A DNA stretch of 64,000 nt. Origin: DAOUBP01 sp964474695 (GTDB lineage: Bacteria; Chloroflexota; Anaerolineae; CG2-30-64-16). Below, piece by piece: positions 35,401 through 37,911 of the stretch. The position numbers were made by a program, and so were the translations under genes. The first letter of the stretch is position 1. Each line of letters opens with the position of its first letter. Location of the stretch: the NCBI GenBank assembly GCA_964474695.1, contig CAYYTK010000005.1:62001-126000 (forward strand), written 5' to 3'. Under the pieces are notes generated by a model that had not been told where the DNA came from, did not search any database, and was given only the letters and a program-made list of their open reading frames with translations.

Positions 35401-37911
35401 ATTGAGCGGGATGTAGGCCAGCAGCGTGCCCTGTTCGTCCGCCTCGCGCACCGAGACGCCGTAGGGCTTCAGCCACTCCGGATCCACCATCTTGTCGGGC
35501 AGGAGGCCGTTGATGATGTTGCCGATGTTGCTGCACGCGCGCGCGCCGTCGCTACGGCTGACTGTCAGGCTGTGCTTGCTGTCGGCCAGGTCCACCGCGC
35601 GGGCGCCGGCGTAGACAACGCTGCCGGTGTTGAGGCCGGTGAAGCTGTAAAGAGGCTCGCCGAGGGGCGGGCAATCGCCCTCGTAGATGGCCGCGGTGTA
35701 CCCGCTGCCGCCCTCGAACTCGAACGTGAGCTCCGTCTGGTTGTTGTCGCCTGCCTTCGCCTCCAGGCCGACGGTGGCCGAGATTGTGTCGGACTCGCTG
35801 ACCGGATAGTTCAGTGTGACGGTGATGGCCGGCGTGGTCAGGCGGAATGGCAGGCGGTAATCGGTCGCGCTGCCGCTGATCTCCAGCTCGAACATGGGGA
35901 TGAGCCGCATGTCACCGTAGGCCGCGCGCGGGTCTTTGGTGTCGCGCGCGTTGGGGCTGTCGGTGCTGGCAAAGGTGGTGTTCTTGACGTGCTGGACCTG
36001 GCCGCCGGTGTCCGCCGCGGGCCAGTCGAGCACGTTCATGGCATACCCCAGGTGTGCGCGATTGATCGGCTCCAACTGGAAATCGACCACCACCGGATAG
36101 CCGGTGGCCAGGTTGCTGACCTGGAACTGGAAGGGGTTTTCCTTAGTGAAGGGTGTGATGGCGCCACCTGCGGTGGCGGTGGCGTTGGCGCGCTTGCCGT
36201 TACGGTCCACGATGGCGTTCGGCGAGCTATCAATCGCATCCTGTACGCCGTCGTTGTCGTCGTCGGTGTCAAACAGATCGGGGATGTTGTCCAGGTCCGC
36301 GTCACACTGGGTCAGCGTCGCCGGCGCGGCCGTGACGTCTTTCAGGTCCAGACACTCCAGACTGTCGGGCATCCCGTCGCCGTTGGTATCGCTTTCTCTG
36401 GGGTTTGGGTACCAGTGCAGCCCTCTGTAGGTGAAGCCGGCCACTTCGACGTTGTCGAAGATGCCATCACCATCGGAATCCTTGAGCGTGGGGTTCGTGC
36501 CGAGCTGCAGCACCTCGACGTAGTCGTTCAAGCCGTCCGAGTCGCTATCGGCCGCATCGGGATTCGAGCCGAGCTCTGCCTCGGCTATGTCAGACAGGCC
36601 GTCCCCATCCGTGTCGACGTCGCCTGAGCTGCCCTGTTCGGCCGGGCCGAGCAGAGCCAGCGGCGCTAGGGGTCCGTCCCCTGACCCCTGACTATTGGAC
36701 AAGTCGCCCGCGGGTGGAATACTCGTCCCGGTGACCGCCGAAGGCCCGGCCAGCGGATCCTGGTGTGGATCCCAGTTCGCACCGGCAGCCTCGGCCGCCG
36801 CCTCCCTGGCGATCTCCTGGCTGCGCTGTTCTTTCTCAGCTTGCTCTTGTTTGGCGGCCTGCTTCTCCATGAAGGACGCAGCCTGCGCAGACTGCATGAG
36901 CGGCGCAACCACCATCGCCAACACCGTTGCGATCACCACCGTTGCATACGTGCGGCGGCCGCCACGGGCAAGCACGAAGAAGACCACGGCAATGGCGGAC
37001 AGACCCAAGAAGAGCAGCCTCGGCAGGTTGCCGGCAACCGAGCCGGCCAGTGCCTGCGCAGCGTCCGCGACTCCCTGCAGCGACAGTCCCTCCGGCGCCA
37101 ACGTTGCCAGCGCCTCACTGCTGTACATGAAAGTCATGTCCATGTCAACGTCGCTCGGGCCTTCACTGTCGCTGCTGGCGCCCTGGTCCTGCGCCGGATA
37201 CGACAGGTGAACGACCAGGCGGGCAGGCAGGCCGAGCTCGTTGAGCCACACCTCGCCGTCGCCGGTGGTGTCCTGATAGACGCGCGAGGTGTCCAGGTGC
37301 ATGTTAAAGGGCAGCTCCCCGCGCTCGATCAGGTAGGCTTCAAGCTGATCGCGCATGTGGCGCGCGAAGGCAGGGCCATCAAAGGTGAAGCTGTAGCGCC
37401 CTGCCATCTCCTCGTCGGGCATAGGGTCTTTTACCCCGGCCAGGAAGACCATCAGGTCATTGTTCGGTCCCCACAGGCCGGAGAAGTCCTGTGTCTCCTG
37501 CCAGCCGGTGCCCGCCTGGCGGCCCCACGCGCGATCGCCCTCCACCTTGATCTCCATGGCGTCGGCCGGCTGCAGCACGCTGCCGCCCTGCCAGAGCGCC
37601 ATTTCAAGGGCGTGCTGCGGCAGGTCAACCGAGCCTTCGAGGTGCACGGTCTGTTGGGTGGGGCTGCGGCCGACGTTGGCCAACGTCGGCGCCGGGTAGG
37701 TGACCTGCGTCATCTCGGCGGCGAACTGGTACGCGCCCAGATCGGCGGCGCTCTGCCACGCGGTCTGAATGGCATGTTCCGGGGTCTCGGGGAAGAAGTC
37801 AGCCGAGGCGATCGGGGCGCCGGCCAGCGTGAGCACTGCCAGCGAGCATGCCAGTATCAGAACGAGACCACGTCGGGTCAGGTGAGTAGCGGCGGAAAGA
37901 GTGCACTTCAT
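8401..37911 (-). CDS. Giant modular secreted/surface protein, 9,836 residues
   Basis: One continuous frame of 29.5 kb with no stop or frameshift. Residues 1-37 form a signal peptide ending ASA. Residues 40-280 resemble an LppX/LolA-like beta fold. Two hydrophobic helices follow (about 299-343). Then: thrombospondin-3 Ca-binding repeats (about 435-570); a unique region with about five hydrophobic segments (1312-1467); more thrombospondin-3 repeats (1733-1878); six LamG-like domains with an Ig-like stretch between the fourth and fifth (1990-3960); an Ala/Pro/Thr-rich linker; two PD40 propeller blocks; 4 + 16 CARDB domains; an LVIVD propeller (7755-8025); Ig-like, CBM9/DOMON-like and P-domain modules; a paired GWNLVS/HGYWI repeat; an FN3-like end; and the tail RIWLPLVMAE. 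No catalytic domain was recognised. The start ATG overlaps the upstream gene's stop (ATGA) and has AGGAGG upstream. Role as adhesin, sheath or envelope scaffold is inferred. Confidence 0.9.
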   Translation of the reverse strand: MKCTLSAATHLTRRGLVLILACSLAVLTLAGAPIASADFFPETPEHAIQTAWQSAADLGAYQFAAEMTQVTYPAPTLANVGRSPTQQTVHLEGSVDLPQHALEMALWQGGSVLQPADAMEIKVEGDRAWGRQAGTGWQETQDFSGLWGPNNDLMVFLAGVKDPMPDEEMAGRYSFTFDGPAFARHMRDQLEAYLIERGELPFNMHLDTSRVYQDTTGDGEVWLNELGLPARLVVHLSYPAQDQGASSDSEGPSDVDMDMTFMYSSEALATLAPEGLSLQGVADAAQALAGSVAGNLPRLLFLGLSAIAVVFFVLARGGRRTYATVVIATVLAMVVAPLMQSAQAASFMEKQAAKQEQAEKEQRSQEIAREAAAEAAGANWDPHQDPLAGPSAVTGTSIPPAGDLSNSQGSGDGPLAPLALLGPAEQGSSGDVDTDGDGLSDIAEAELGSNPDAADSDSDGLNDYVEVLQLGTNPTLKDSDGDGIFDNVEVAGFTYRGLHWYPNPRESDTNGDGMPDSLECLDLKDVTAAPATLTQCDADLDNIPDLFDTDDDNDGVQDAIDSSPNAIVDRNGKRANATATAGGAITPFTKENPFQFQVSNLATGYPVVVDFQLEPINRAHLGYAMNVLDWPAADTGGQVQHVKNTTFASTDSPNARDTKDPRAAYGDMRLIPMFELEISGSATDYRLPFRLTTPAITVTLNYPVSESDTISATVGLEAKAGDNNQTELTFEFEGGSGYTAAIYEGDCPPLGEPLYSFTGLNTGSVVYAGARAVDLADSKHSLTVSRSDGARACSNIGNIINGLLPDKMVDPEWLKPYGVSVREADEQGTLLAYIPLNVQPDQTGGGKAAFRARMIYELAAAGDWQQVQKGRIVWMVQALTDSCDETDFVPSEEAEEDAELETEERAAWCANPAHRAQDAAHVVQAYYDEWYLAGMSVKEEHSFDASIAWQAPASYAEYPGEDWLWQLARGLVGGFSTGRDCYGDVYDPDDYDPAAQPPVCNGDGKRDITVSPGGNTTIQDRFDDAGSVPADDDRRWGIPQDGLSVETFSYVSDAEIAKITMYEIPRILEEVFGDGSSVAIPSLLLATETTYRSTTMDAAAFASDGGLTLDFANLDPTTTTLVKWAPYRYNPDQGPDGAIGWENYPMADYWDHMELVYKAGLRDFYAAQGQPKEDLWLLGAVSVLRSLYMTLYTGMLSTVVMGGNLTFTVEEAAESSDLDLASSIKGIIYDGFQDLTGFIDDFAKEAAEMYKTMKAVIELVNTGAIKTILGTTYSQADKFLIAIGEGLRGIANSWINAFKPSNFAQMSAGGKAGIALFIGMAAVAVAGCITSIAMGANVAEVIANVMLALNIIMTLKTILSQAQELAKSTTQITKAAICNAAEFTKAATSWTTVATLIVQIAVTWALAIVTMCLTDMSRVDLGTLIAGAIASTIVLVIMFVIGCIPIVGQILQQIIWMIDYFISAICGWLPEDMQASDAAKWLCGGLEGIVSNIIQNLIYAGNVMVDLKERDLEEGEKSRIEFISMDLNDLVFPDQGIRAGNSVLVGLSITNTIDMISLPANIGAMYPYEYSDSNLKSSAFIYKLQPDEIVWASTNTEPGPTTVSRNTMNFEWQYADGNGPEWGDAGHTWKAAEPMYITRTLRSETGVPFGEAGLNRHLTEYLSEAWAIPEQNCILGICTVWTNRDIRHYPLSDSLVFDVFPATLDEFYDLNCDTGPGAGGCRQSWGGAVQFPALRDADGDGLPRGADPDDSRWDADLDGLSDVFERQHGSDPTSRDSDGDGLGDYDEALAGTSPARPDTDGDGLRDSEEVFHRDEFDQDDDGNTNEWVGGWSFVYSMNDDGTANSTWVVPDPLMADTDHDTLMDSLEKIYGLNPQVPSRGTVLTLQSEVREPDGSGGYATSDNIMKAGQTFHYTATVKNELMNRYAQGLLETDFPTAATDTSLPAESFVLQPLEQQSLAGDIAVKPAAASGVYSFTQVAGAYVIDWAELAKNAIGWFPFEDAAGSTTFTDHSGSIPPHDGTCAGTCAIDAAGKYGAALSLAGGGTVTSILNLPESAYGVSFWFKTSQATAGLFSVDDADGVQVYLSSGNLCGRVTYLSGATPTVEAACSTGLSLGDGVWHHVVHTAGAFADGFTGQRLYIDGSLAGTGSQTSETTPNDGGLILGSASACAAGANCDFNGLLDDVRFFGAALSTGEVVALFSQPVLYVNFNESSAWADHSMFGNDLDCSGSRCPASTSGIQGKGVSFDGAQYLGISSDASLDLSSGSFTLAAWVKPTAPRDADCIEEYWDWNLYCTRYEPQGILGFNSGRAGAYPALQHVVTRPGSASGIPAVQHRIRFGFANASGWIGYYESGPVLTQDAWNHVVVTFTDGRMKLYVNGAEAGHDDVTFTGVTPAATNQLEIGRSSRTGTLQLADLWAKGSFSDISWHMCVAVNGTEMFNTGVSGGYDPDDDGYIDSYPFSRGSIDFTESAELKLWADYMGPTCGSAPNSTDDRLLTQTYTTDGPNTIHPINSPYNIGDTRVNYSGAEILLIEGGFDRIYLNDSAPFQGALDDVRIYREALDPVAVQDLFSAGTTALHLRVDDPPGETSFKDVIGQHNGTCSGTACPTSGVAGRVSQAARFRPDQQDRIAVSDFGDFGTTTVSAWVYRTESTSARASIVSYKEDQSCGFVLALNDNGSSQYPVFYTRVDNAGAVAWQKAEQATAVPLNTWVHLAGVYDGAKVHLYRDGQEVAVTDAPGVLKQCTGGAAIGSRSSQDQHFFGGLLDDVKVFSTALTASQITALYKTAPVMLLHFEEARGAQSFADATGNNNAAACASPNCPEAGDMVLGRLGNGVDFDGRGDKLGVPDAASLDLTRFSIGGWFYPTRDSDGTLPQELIGKYRDYETGYFAQKDESNYRLYLAPNAGLTPVLEFMTDAGGRYSVTSAVQLTKNVWNHVMGTFDGSRLTIYVNGAPQGTHAGLSAFTPRQSGHPVYIGGWKSHYPYRMDTFQGRMDEIGVYSEALSGRDVYDLWHTQASWVEDRQNINLTVDADAPASAVQPYATYLPKTPVLLLITASDLTSGVAGADLGSCTGTCTPDTWAAAPACQDSLGDGAWCPTFSPGSEGRYTLGSRAKDIAGNQAVGATTSTVYVDDSAPNLTASFTAGARLSVTPDPVEPAGWRLSLSGTVADPALAGGAAGSGVPTDGVKVSVLTASGGLVGGEPLLATLSGSNWSVDYPLGAGDVSGGYTARVVAVDEITRLPNLNDSQIARHTATLERPFVIDTAAPAVTLDRAALPAAAAIAGAGAVWSGAAAERPVPVVITWTVSSPLTLTMQCGGVTLAQMTPEMAATQWSGQAAKDSACSVAVSDTTSSGAIRVCGEQVATWATGQAGPFAFTATSTGCTADTAVTGIERVETELVNLLPGSPFINEVPAGQVLHLPLNDSTVASGALIFRDLSGLDHPAACSGSRCPTTEEPSPAGSGVRCDGVDDGVTVPDDPDFDFGSGAFALSFWLKLDGPNAWKDIFHWSNNSGDDLALQTDAQQHLVLYARLNNSGSTVATSTGLLTPGAWQHVVVTRDDSGFIRLYFDGKSAGFGFSAFDLDQIDSGTALWLGSNRSPNVNTSYSPLAGWLSDFRIFNRNLSQADTLTLYRGSGAQLVLSFEELDLAGGSTLADRSGRGHTAALVAGAGDTGRKSQVGQSGLQALTLDGINDYVAVAAAPTLRLDNAGPSGASGAGAFTQAAWVYPQAAGSLPIIAGGAYAAAGLAYPHLTVTDQTGLSFGFGDGTSALSATTGAVLTVNAWNHVAAVFDGITYHIYINGVERFTTDALAGKIPAPAQQLDIGRDAAAGASCGRIEALSLLPLDWNPQGYVVRFAGDDVWSGQPAPNAALTIVGPFEWCGSATVEVFYNLQSGGALTPVSMGAATIAATPGPGLASFSAGGLSASLSWDVIAGSSLSFFKGLLDDVRIYARALNEMEVQDLYHAGWQLAVPAQTGSSVVATSWSAAMPDGLEGYYRLDLRARDQEGNVSPASPDAWRGNVDTLGPRVSLTQEDVDSLTRRYEMAAQDFNLTETGLQSPCGAGVVTGRRYFDSSWYLLTGAEDRLYELDSECALSVYATQNEIGAYATAGLAHSVAVSDTQAYVAAGAAGLQVVDIGDPGQPALTGSLAISGTARDIALASYPLSGMVQQTAARQPATATGLIPSGQPRRAAPAAPATSAALAAATTAGGAPTSATPTPAVRTPTPSSTTPAVLAPPLDHKAQPAAAILARGAPSTDAIVSDKTPAPGVGATATPAARTSLLSRVVQAVDRLTQPLQRAASTAAAAAGDWVRRSVGSLRVGGESQAASPDPATSGAAGGAAPAAVSPTAVVDDPAFGPQPQSAQPLLAPEANGSTIYMISAAPDGTPGDCSVSSDYQTEAISGDGRWVAFVSCSANLVTDTVSSEYEIYLYDTQLRHMQRVSKAYDGGLADWDSYSPSVSATGRYVVFSSWASNLVTPTLATTDGQVFLLDQGPNFDQHTIEWVSVTAPGQSLDDDCNTTNQAVSADGRYVAYTCSYYSAGWHYNVYLRDRVAMTTTLISRTPWGAAGDDVSEWAMISADGSTVAFQSDATDLLGADTNGDHICDTGCDTNGNQDVFTYDTATGVITLASPGLNGEMGDDNSYNPAISADGRYVAFESDAANLIAGFDPYDSDQVYRYDRYAGRMSLVSVTATGELADGWGYYSSISGDGRTVGFVSEATNLADGNPYGYERAIMHDMATGQNEFAGVNDTGTPTAWRTYLGYGGAVSGDGSAIVFHSMADDLGYPIEDWTYEVYLRRRLAPEPVTPNLDLTLSNISAPAGARPNMPFQVAMTVTNQGPAAAGPFLLRLYAATEAPATCDAKTASLGQADVPALAAGATAVVQVGVRLPAAGAYTLYGVADAACEQAETDESNNTAGPAAIIVSGAAYRPDVAVTGLAVAPASPLANGTYTVSVTVANVGYDDILGPFDVALYRTNQPAACDTSDALAVGRTAALAAGALRVVDLVVPMAQPTGQVALYAQADSACELPDSGRPNNIMGPYTITVQAATALPDLIITGITVDPPAPYTSNPLTITAMVHNAGPGGASELRVGFFDSLVPDGIWDYDVWRTVNLYNTPLAAGATMPVDLILSGNPADGDWSNLTPGQHGLYPVANMFSAISESNTSNNIGEPITFTVTQGAPDLVVASLALDPAAPGYGEPFTLVATVRNQGAGSYWIGDTGFQLCAADCPIGQPCRWTGAARFAAPGDVPALLPGQSTTFRFDRAGLPAGSQPFYALVDCDTPGLVDESDEANNALGPVMHTISGSPPTATPTPNPISQGQVSRVSVGPGFAQANAASYRPDISSGGDYVTFYSAASNLATDADAGYADVFRRDRPGWVTKLLSVPAAGGDAEESAITADGGYVAWAGLGSSTKRLIYLTNSAGASEDLSPTSWSNVHAYHPAVSQDASVVAFSSDDASLVPDENDFSINYDIIVSYVSGATRLRERVSRSTADGITSGDSYAPAVSADGRYVAFHSSAHNLVNGDDNGYLDVFVVDRDTDTTERISKSANGEPENGDSTDAAISADGRYVAFASTASNLIANDTNGVSDVFVYDRQTGQTQRVSVNWNGSQPDGPSFSPDISADGRYVVYASNAASIAAGDGNHRRDIFLYDRTTGATKRLSVDGNGYEANGDSDNPAISPDGGHVAYESAATNLVSGDTNGVVDIFVIDLLYYNPPTPTPTATPTFVTPTLVPTATKTPTPTNTPTVTPTPTITPTPTPLPGPDLVVESVSFYPANAYYEPDVQGLVRITVTARIRNNGNRVVPLTMYDYPIRVSFFIDREPSGADDFTYWHIRTDGWSYQLGPGATFDVPAQVKLVDLEYGTHTVNVSVDPYNMIAEQRENNNTNSGTYNIIRPDYVIDQLSVDPPVPQVNQPFTYTIVVRNAGTKDATQTGALGIWVYDIGEGSDPALDGCPSPPDTAHTHGNSWPLAPLDAGEVFTQTWTSYYTQTHTLWTRAFADYNCQVDEINDYNNYSNYASGPLVFNVEQHLPDLVVDSIVPVPARPPLNSPFQYRVTVHNAGQGASAWSTLSIFPGSVPAAYPGYCDVTTGRLAFGLVPALAADASAVLTLTVPALTDANAHLVYALADWTCDRAEDSDNNNHNSTAVYAAAPDLEVASITWEPEPLYPGQEPTYHVVVSNTGTLASGPVNLRLYADTPPSGCSPGGYIATIGVPGLALGQAVTINVGSAAFTAAGNHTIYAYVDAACLAIEEDETNNINSAALVVSPTVLSDLRVTSLNAVPAQPYARESLTYSVTVANVGDGPASFSLLGLRLDTEPALCGNTVWLNTVWVPPLNGHTSTTVSVASPAFTAAGSHTVYAVIDAICAITENTEADNRYGPVQVIVQPPRQPDWTVTGITPIPATPNARSQFSYTVSISNLGTSTAPAVDVAIYTDAVASAVPGTCGNQNWTALGRAPALQPGASVAITVTSPYFQEPGQHLVTAIADFTCLYDEPNETNNTYGPKTITVAPPVMPDLEVIGLTTTPAQPRADEPFTYTVSIRNVGAATSSTDYVGIWVDEPPSCGDQDWVNTGYVPPLAPGATTTVNVVSPAVGGEARTLPAWAFVNFNCDFERELSLANNMLSANITIKAPLRPDLAIDRIIVSYPSGDYYAHHPISYTVTISNTGTKASTPAGLRLFLDSMPDLCNDADWFNAIIVPAIPAGGSVNVNVAGLPIETEGYHGVWGVIDATCTQAESDDTNNRFGPMSLIALTSPLPDLDVKVEPLTTVVGEPQVGQWTTSLITVRNLGLAATAPTVVGLYRDHFAGACPAVHAGDVGATVPSLAAAGQPGAVFTTTLTTRFDAEGTHYLSAKVDYGCQIDEIFEDNNVQAYNVVVYPPKLPDLVIDSVEIEPYPPFAEEWATIRTTVRNQGLVRSGWTWGGVYYGRAPLGCPDGSPPPEGADVGDNVFYVPPLEPGASTAVEVTHRFAEDADWWLFAFADYACAANESDEDNNSKLLTFEMRPVRLPDLVVENVTMNPASPAAGQLVTFDVVVRNRGAGPSRTWTWSGLYRDRHAPGCPFMDGNIGDLVDRLGPLEAGQSATLSFSDVFTEGYHYVEFQPDYTCSITESNEGNNLTYPQVEFEVGPPPLPDLIIESIVLDPPFPMVNQTVNFSMTVKNVGAASSAWAWSGIYFDRVPPGCPRSPFGDDGYIGDRVVHVPPLAPGASATLGGMLKFFPAVGYVTVHGYADYGCSQAESNKANNYAGQTFYVGERAGVDLVVTNLTAAPHAPAIGATVTFTAFVKNQGSATSDPVTLGLYIDRTRAACPVADAADQTLTIPSLVAGNTEVVTLTRTFTEALPHDVSAFADSPCTIPESNELNNLSISVPIAVAPGTAPDLVVTGLAAAPAAPAVGQAATFTATVVNNGFGPAPASRLGIYSGSAPGSCNGTPLGYADVPELAIYALRAVQVSVTFAAAGQYQVYALADDRCAAAEYRENNNSFGPLAVNVGLPPSPDLSITLVNYTPPQPQAGQPVTYTVQVRNSGAAELNNPAASVGLYLNRLPVGCSSTPDHLAALPAIAAGESKTVMIEDATGFASNGDNQVYFLADHTCIVAETNETNNRYGPIQVTTSSASLPDLQITSLTALPSNPAVGDTVRYIVRVKNAGTEPVPEGANVRLGLYLDSTPVACSDPQPAQWLPAPALAVGVSQDFLFEHSAFTQGTHNAYAVADYGCTLGEKSEANNQAGPATVVVGPLPPTPTPTPTPTPTPKTGHDYAFLAMAPSTSGAGAGLQIVNVDDPASPQAAAFLALTGEPQGLALARLGADRYALVAAGAAGIHVVNVNNPAAPQLVSTLDTPGSASGIAAYGDFAYVADAVGGLAVIDLTNPAAPAAVAAYDTPGVADDVAVWSPAAGSVYAAVADGAAGLTIVDVTTPASPLYISQYDTPGEGYGATLTAAGSLAYVADGSAGVTVVDLTTPANPQFAALADTPGTARAVAISADGFAVVADNEQGLRIINPLTVSPDSQACDAAGNCTTATLEGEGAGILASNPAADAPESGGFVISEAAARLAKAPVATINRAAVVSGQASEGGGQWIGVSGQPAGIYGFTLRRMLETVDADDPVYVTISGLPLVLDSLAPVDVGGQAVAMTSTLKSLRVSVDGEPILIQEWAAGAAADITWAVPWTPAADGQHILQAVAKDQTDAWASALYTVTVDTDLPELAVTSLVITSTKVYPVNRIDVTGFVTDTGGVSIVEWRVNGSGDDWLPALVDELAPGESGPLAWRGSWSLGLPLPDGGAGNGRFDIDARVTDLAGHVTQITVPVLVDVVPPSGADLSLTSGGSPVAPGDTVTQAGAELALTWTAGADGSGLIPYTVRWTAQATSTLTSETVQSVPVAGPLTATFTPGEGERVAAQLVMEDTLGNRSWRTFGPVDVDSQLTPDYCVLPVTAKGESPEAIPLAWMSSGCTLLGVDRRVATTGLGEQRLYATWNAEALRLAWTGANWHTDGDLFIYLDTRTGGADSAYNPYLITTDGALVPDQTVISLPVEMAADHVVWVRDSGDAVLLTWNGGEWDWAATLDAAAAGSAAHFLTWTGAGTAAITGRGQTDLYLPFSLLGLVPQSAGLRLLAIASEEGALRAWAVLPASNGVNSALALPGDAPAGLDLTLDHAYQWPALGPGVCPNGSDAISPVSYAAEPKITLASQPAGSSLSLLSDSLYWLRDLLLGSPPADVSTYLSALTPGQPQVGGGSPVTYTLTYRNAGSAPARGVSASVDALYTLQLTGGQEQTIVLGDVDPGEEASTVLHGTVNLGLSTEPWAALAVRIYDNAHPSSGQPVDWLWTHQPVDRSAPLFFGINRPSILLRAGENTLTGYAYDPSGVPGITFDVVGPGGPATVLCPDSTPASGGWICKWDLTANHGDELQLTMHATDAYGQVGGWTHSLPFLVDTRPPTMTIDYGASQVTPGGVARSSVLLVGAIADDATPEDGGVGGVTACTNGRDCRPAELQTAAPDMAPQPVTYEHAPSGPASVGGCASPVVATFAVTESFAIAQVQVGFRAEVLHRDSLRVDLTGPDGRTVRLLDDDGRSGTDFSNYDVNLFDAAALSVSELLDNQALGTALYSQDARPIEPLQAFAGTDSAGTWTLSMCDASGGSAEAAYIRGRLALAPRLNAARSSTWLFRTAEIAQADYVTQTITLNGWDAAGNYAAGLSFEFFADNVPPELTVTGHLDQIPWGSPTSVISGTVSDGGPLATVQIEVHAPGGTATLANAARDGANWWYEAPATEVGRHTLWVIATDAAGNRSLAGPYDLEVTCLPAAPAISSILVEPISSISDTLTIIARLDNTTGALPAGMLVGFFANGEPVATATAPALAAGQGVTLTVAWPDVYGGAFDLRVVPNVPDVAGAKLPLCSAVQSMLRTVTAQSLALQNGWNLVSTAIHPQNPDITVVQRPISGAYSLIQGYDQGWLTYDPAPAVPDTLHEIDAEHGYWIRVTATPPVTTTLEAARLLVVGQAVPDTTPLNLVAGWNLVSYLPRASLPVTQALAGIAGQVLAVHGFDNGAQGRGALSFYPDLVDEGFNTLKTMDPQHGYWIQTASAVTLQYSTTLAAATAVISSSVPSPNVSPTNQWVTFYSANTTFQGSSAPVGAVVTVFANGVQCGEFVVGATAGRYGLMPCYRDDPTTLDVDEGAEPGDILTFAINGITGLAYPRSLNGIPVDDSTPIIWSENLDRWEVDIYVSPLAVDLAFFAAQAEGDAVRLSWDTVSEVDHLGFNLYRRLATEEPWTQLNDTLIVSPAPGSTDGQHYEWLDSGLLADTVYWYQLEALDVNGAAEIVGQTSIQLGQTPLPGQRIWLPLVMAE
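9170..9710 (-). repeat. Tandem GWNLVS...HGYWI module pair
   Basis: Two copies of a roughly 95-residue unit (about residues 9403-9580), each starting GWNLVS and ending HGYWI. They are diverged copies. The unit is common near the C-terminus of secreted proteins of this style; its function is unknown. Confidence 0.6.
10480..10880 (-). other. P-domain (proprotein-convertase-like) in the giant protein
   Basis: About residues 9011-9145 carry the P-domain pattern: an H-R-D-S-L-R-V-D-L-T-G-P-DG strand, then TVRLLDDDGRSGTDFSNY and AGTWTLSMCDASGG. In known proteins this jelly-roll domain accompanies subtilisin-like proteases or acts as a stand-alone envelope module. No protease domain is visible here. 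Confidence 0.7.
13840..14650 (-). repeat. LVIVD propeller repeats
   Basis: About residues 7755-8025 repeat a unit of some 43 residues with the core AYVADG..GL.VVDL..PA.P..... Five to six copies fit one beta-propeller. A partial copy of the same repeat lies near residues 4110-4165 (about 25420-25570). Confidence 0.7.
14650..14705 (-). repeat. Thr/Pro linker
   Basis: A 6-bp tandem repeat encoding alternating Thr and Pro joins the last CARDB domain to the LVIVD propeller. Such linkers are extended and are often glycosylated when secreted. Confidence 0.7.
14705..20620 (-). repeat. Array of 16 CARDB domains
   Basis: Sixteen consecutive units of about 123 residues (about residues 5765-7736), each starting PDL.V..L...P..P and ending near ..E..E.NN..GP. 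Most have one Cys in the first half (P..C) and one in the second (D..C), fitting an internal disulfide. Units 10-12 (about 16140-17350) share an extra W.W.G(L/I/V)Y..R..PGCP segment absent from the rest, which points to local duplication. Confidence 0.85.
20621..20768 (-). repeat. Thr/Pro-rich linker
   Basis: About 50 residues of alternating Thr/Pro with short Val, Ile and Ala changes separate PD40 block 2 from the 16-CARDB array. Confidence 0.75.
20769..21965 (-). repeat. PD40/TolB-like propeller, block 2
   Basis: About residues 5316-5714 contain repeated units of about 55 residues with the pattern SADGRYVAF.S.A.NL...D.NG..D.FVYDR.TG...RVS. The number of units, six to seven, fits one beta-propeller. 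Such repeats are related to the TolB and WD40-like families. Confidence 0.8.
22010..23505 (-). repeat. Four CARDB domains
   Basis: About residues 4803-5301 hold four CARDB-type units placed between the two PD40 propellers. They are related to the 16-unit array but do not adjoin it. The unit starts read NLDLTLSN, PDVAVTGL, PDLIITGI and PDLVVASL. Confidence 0.8.
23510..24800 (-). repeat. PD40/TolB-like propeller, block 1
   Basis: About residues 4371-4801 repeat the SADGRYVAFxS.A.NL....D motif roughly seven times. The layout propeller + CARDB occurs twice in a row (this block + 4 CARDB, then block 2 + 16 CARDB), as if a two-part cassette had been duplicated and the second CARDB array expanded. 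Confidence 0.8.
24810..25420 (-). other. Low-complexity Ala/Pro/Thr linker
   Basis: About 200 residues (roughly 4165-4368) are dominated by Ala, Pro, Thr and Ser with a few charged stretches. No fold is predicted by eye. It interrupts an LVIVD-like segment on its N-terminal side. Confidence 0.6.
26040..31940 (-). repeat. Six LamG/concanavalin-like domains
   Basis: Six units of about 200-320 residues (about residues 1990-3960) share a start with L.F.E......D.SG....A.C.G..CP, a middle FT..AWVYP, and an end LDDVRIY..AL....V..LY. An Ig-like stretch of about 390 residues (27700-28870) splits them 4 + 2. LamG-like domains bind carbohydrate or protein and usually Ca2+. Confidence 0.8.
32280..32715 (-). 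repeat. Thrombospondin-3-like Ca-binding repeats, second set
   Basis: About residues 1733-1878 repeat D.DGDGL.D..E...G..P...DSDGDGLGDYDE. The Asp-rich loops match thrombospondin type-3/EF-hand-like Ca2+ sites. A first set lies at about 36190-36610 (residues 435-570). Confidence 0.8.
33510..33980 (-). other. Internal hydrophobic region of the giant protein
   Basis: About residues 1312-1467 contain roughly five hydrophobic segments of 18-24 residues, for example GIALFIGMAAVAVAG, VATLIVQIAVTWALAIV and ASTIVLVIMFVIGC. This is unusual inside an exported repeat protein, and these could be membrane-spanning. No family was recognised. Confidence 0.55.

Noticed and set aside
35089..36627. Long open frame of 512 codons on the plus strand
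   Set aside because: It lies wholly inside the giant gene in an antisense frame. High GC at third positions produces such frames; no family or ribosome site supports it. The same holds for other long antisense frames at 6727-7908, 10582-13797, 17746-21396 and 26368-33243.
8401..37911. Giant gene as several genes or a frameshifted fusion
   Set aside because: The frame is open throughout and domains continue across every position examined; no second signal peptide or ribosome site followed by a promoter-like sequence was seen inside.
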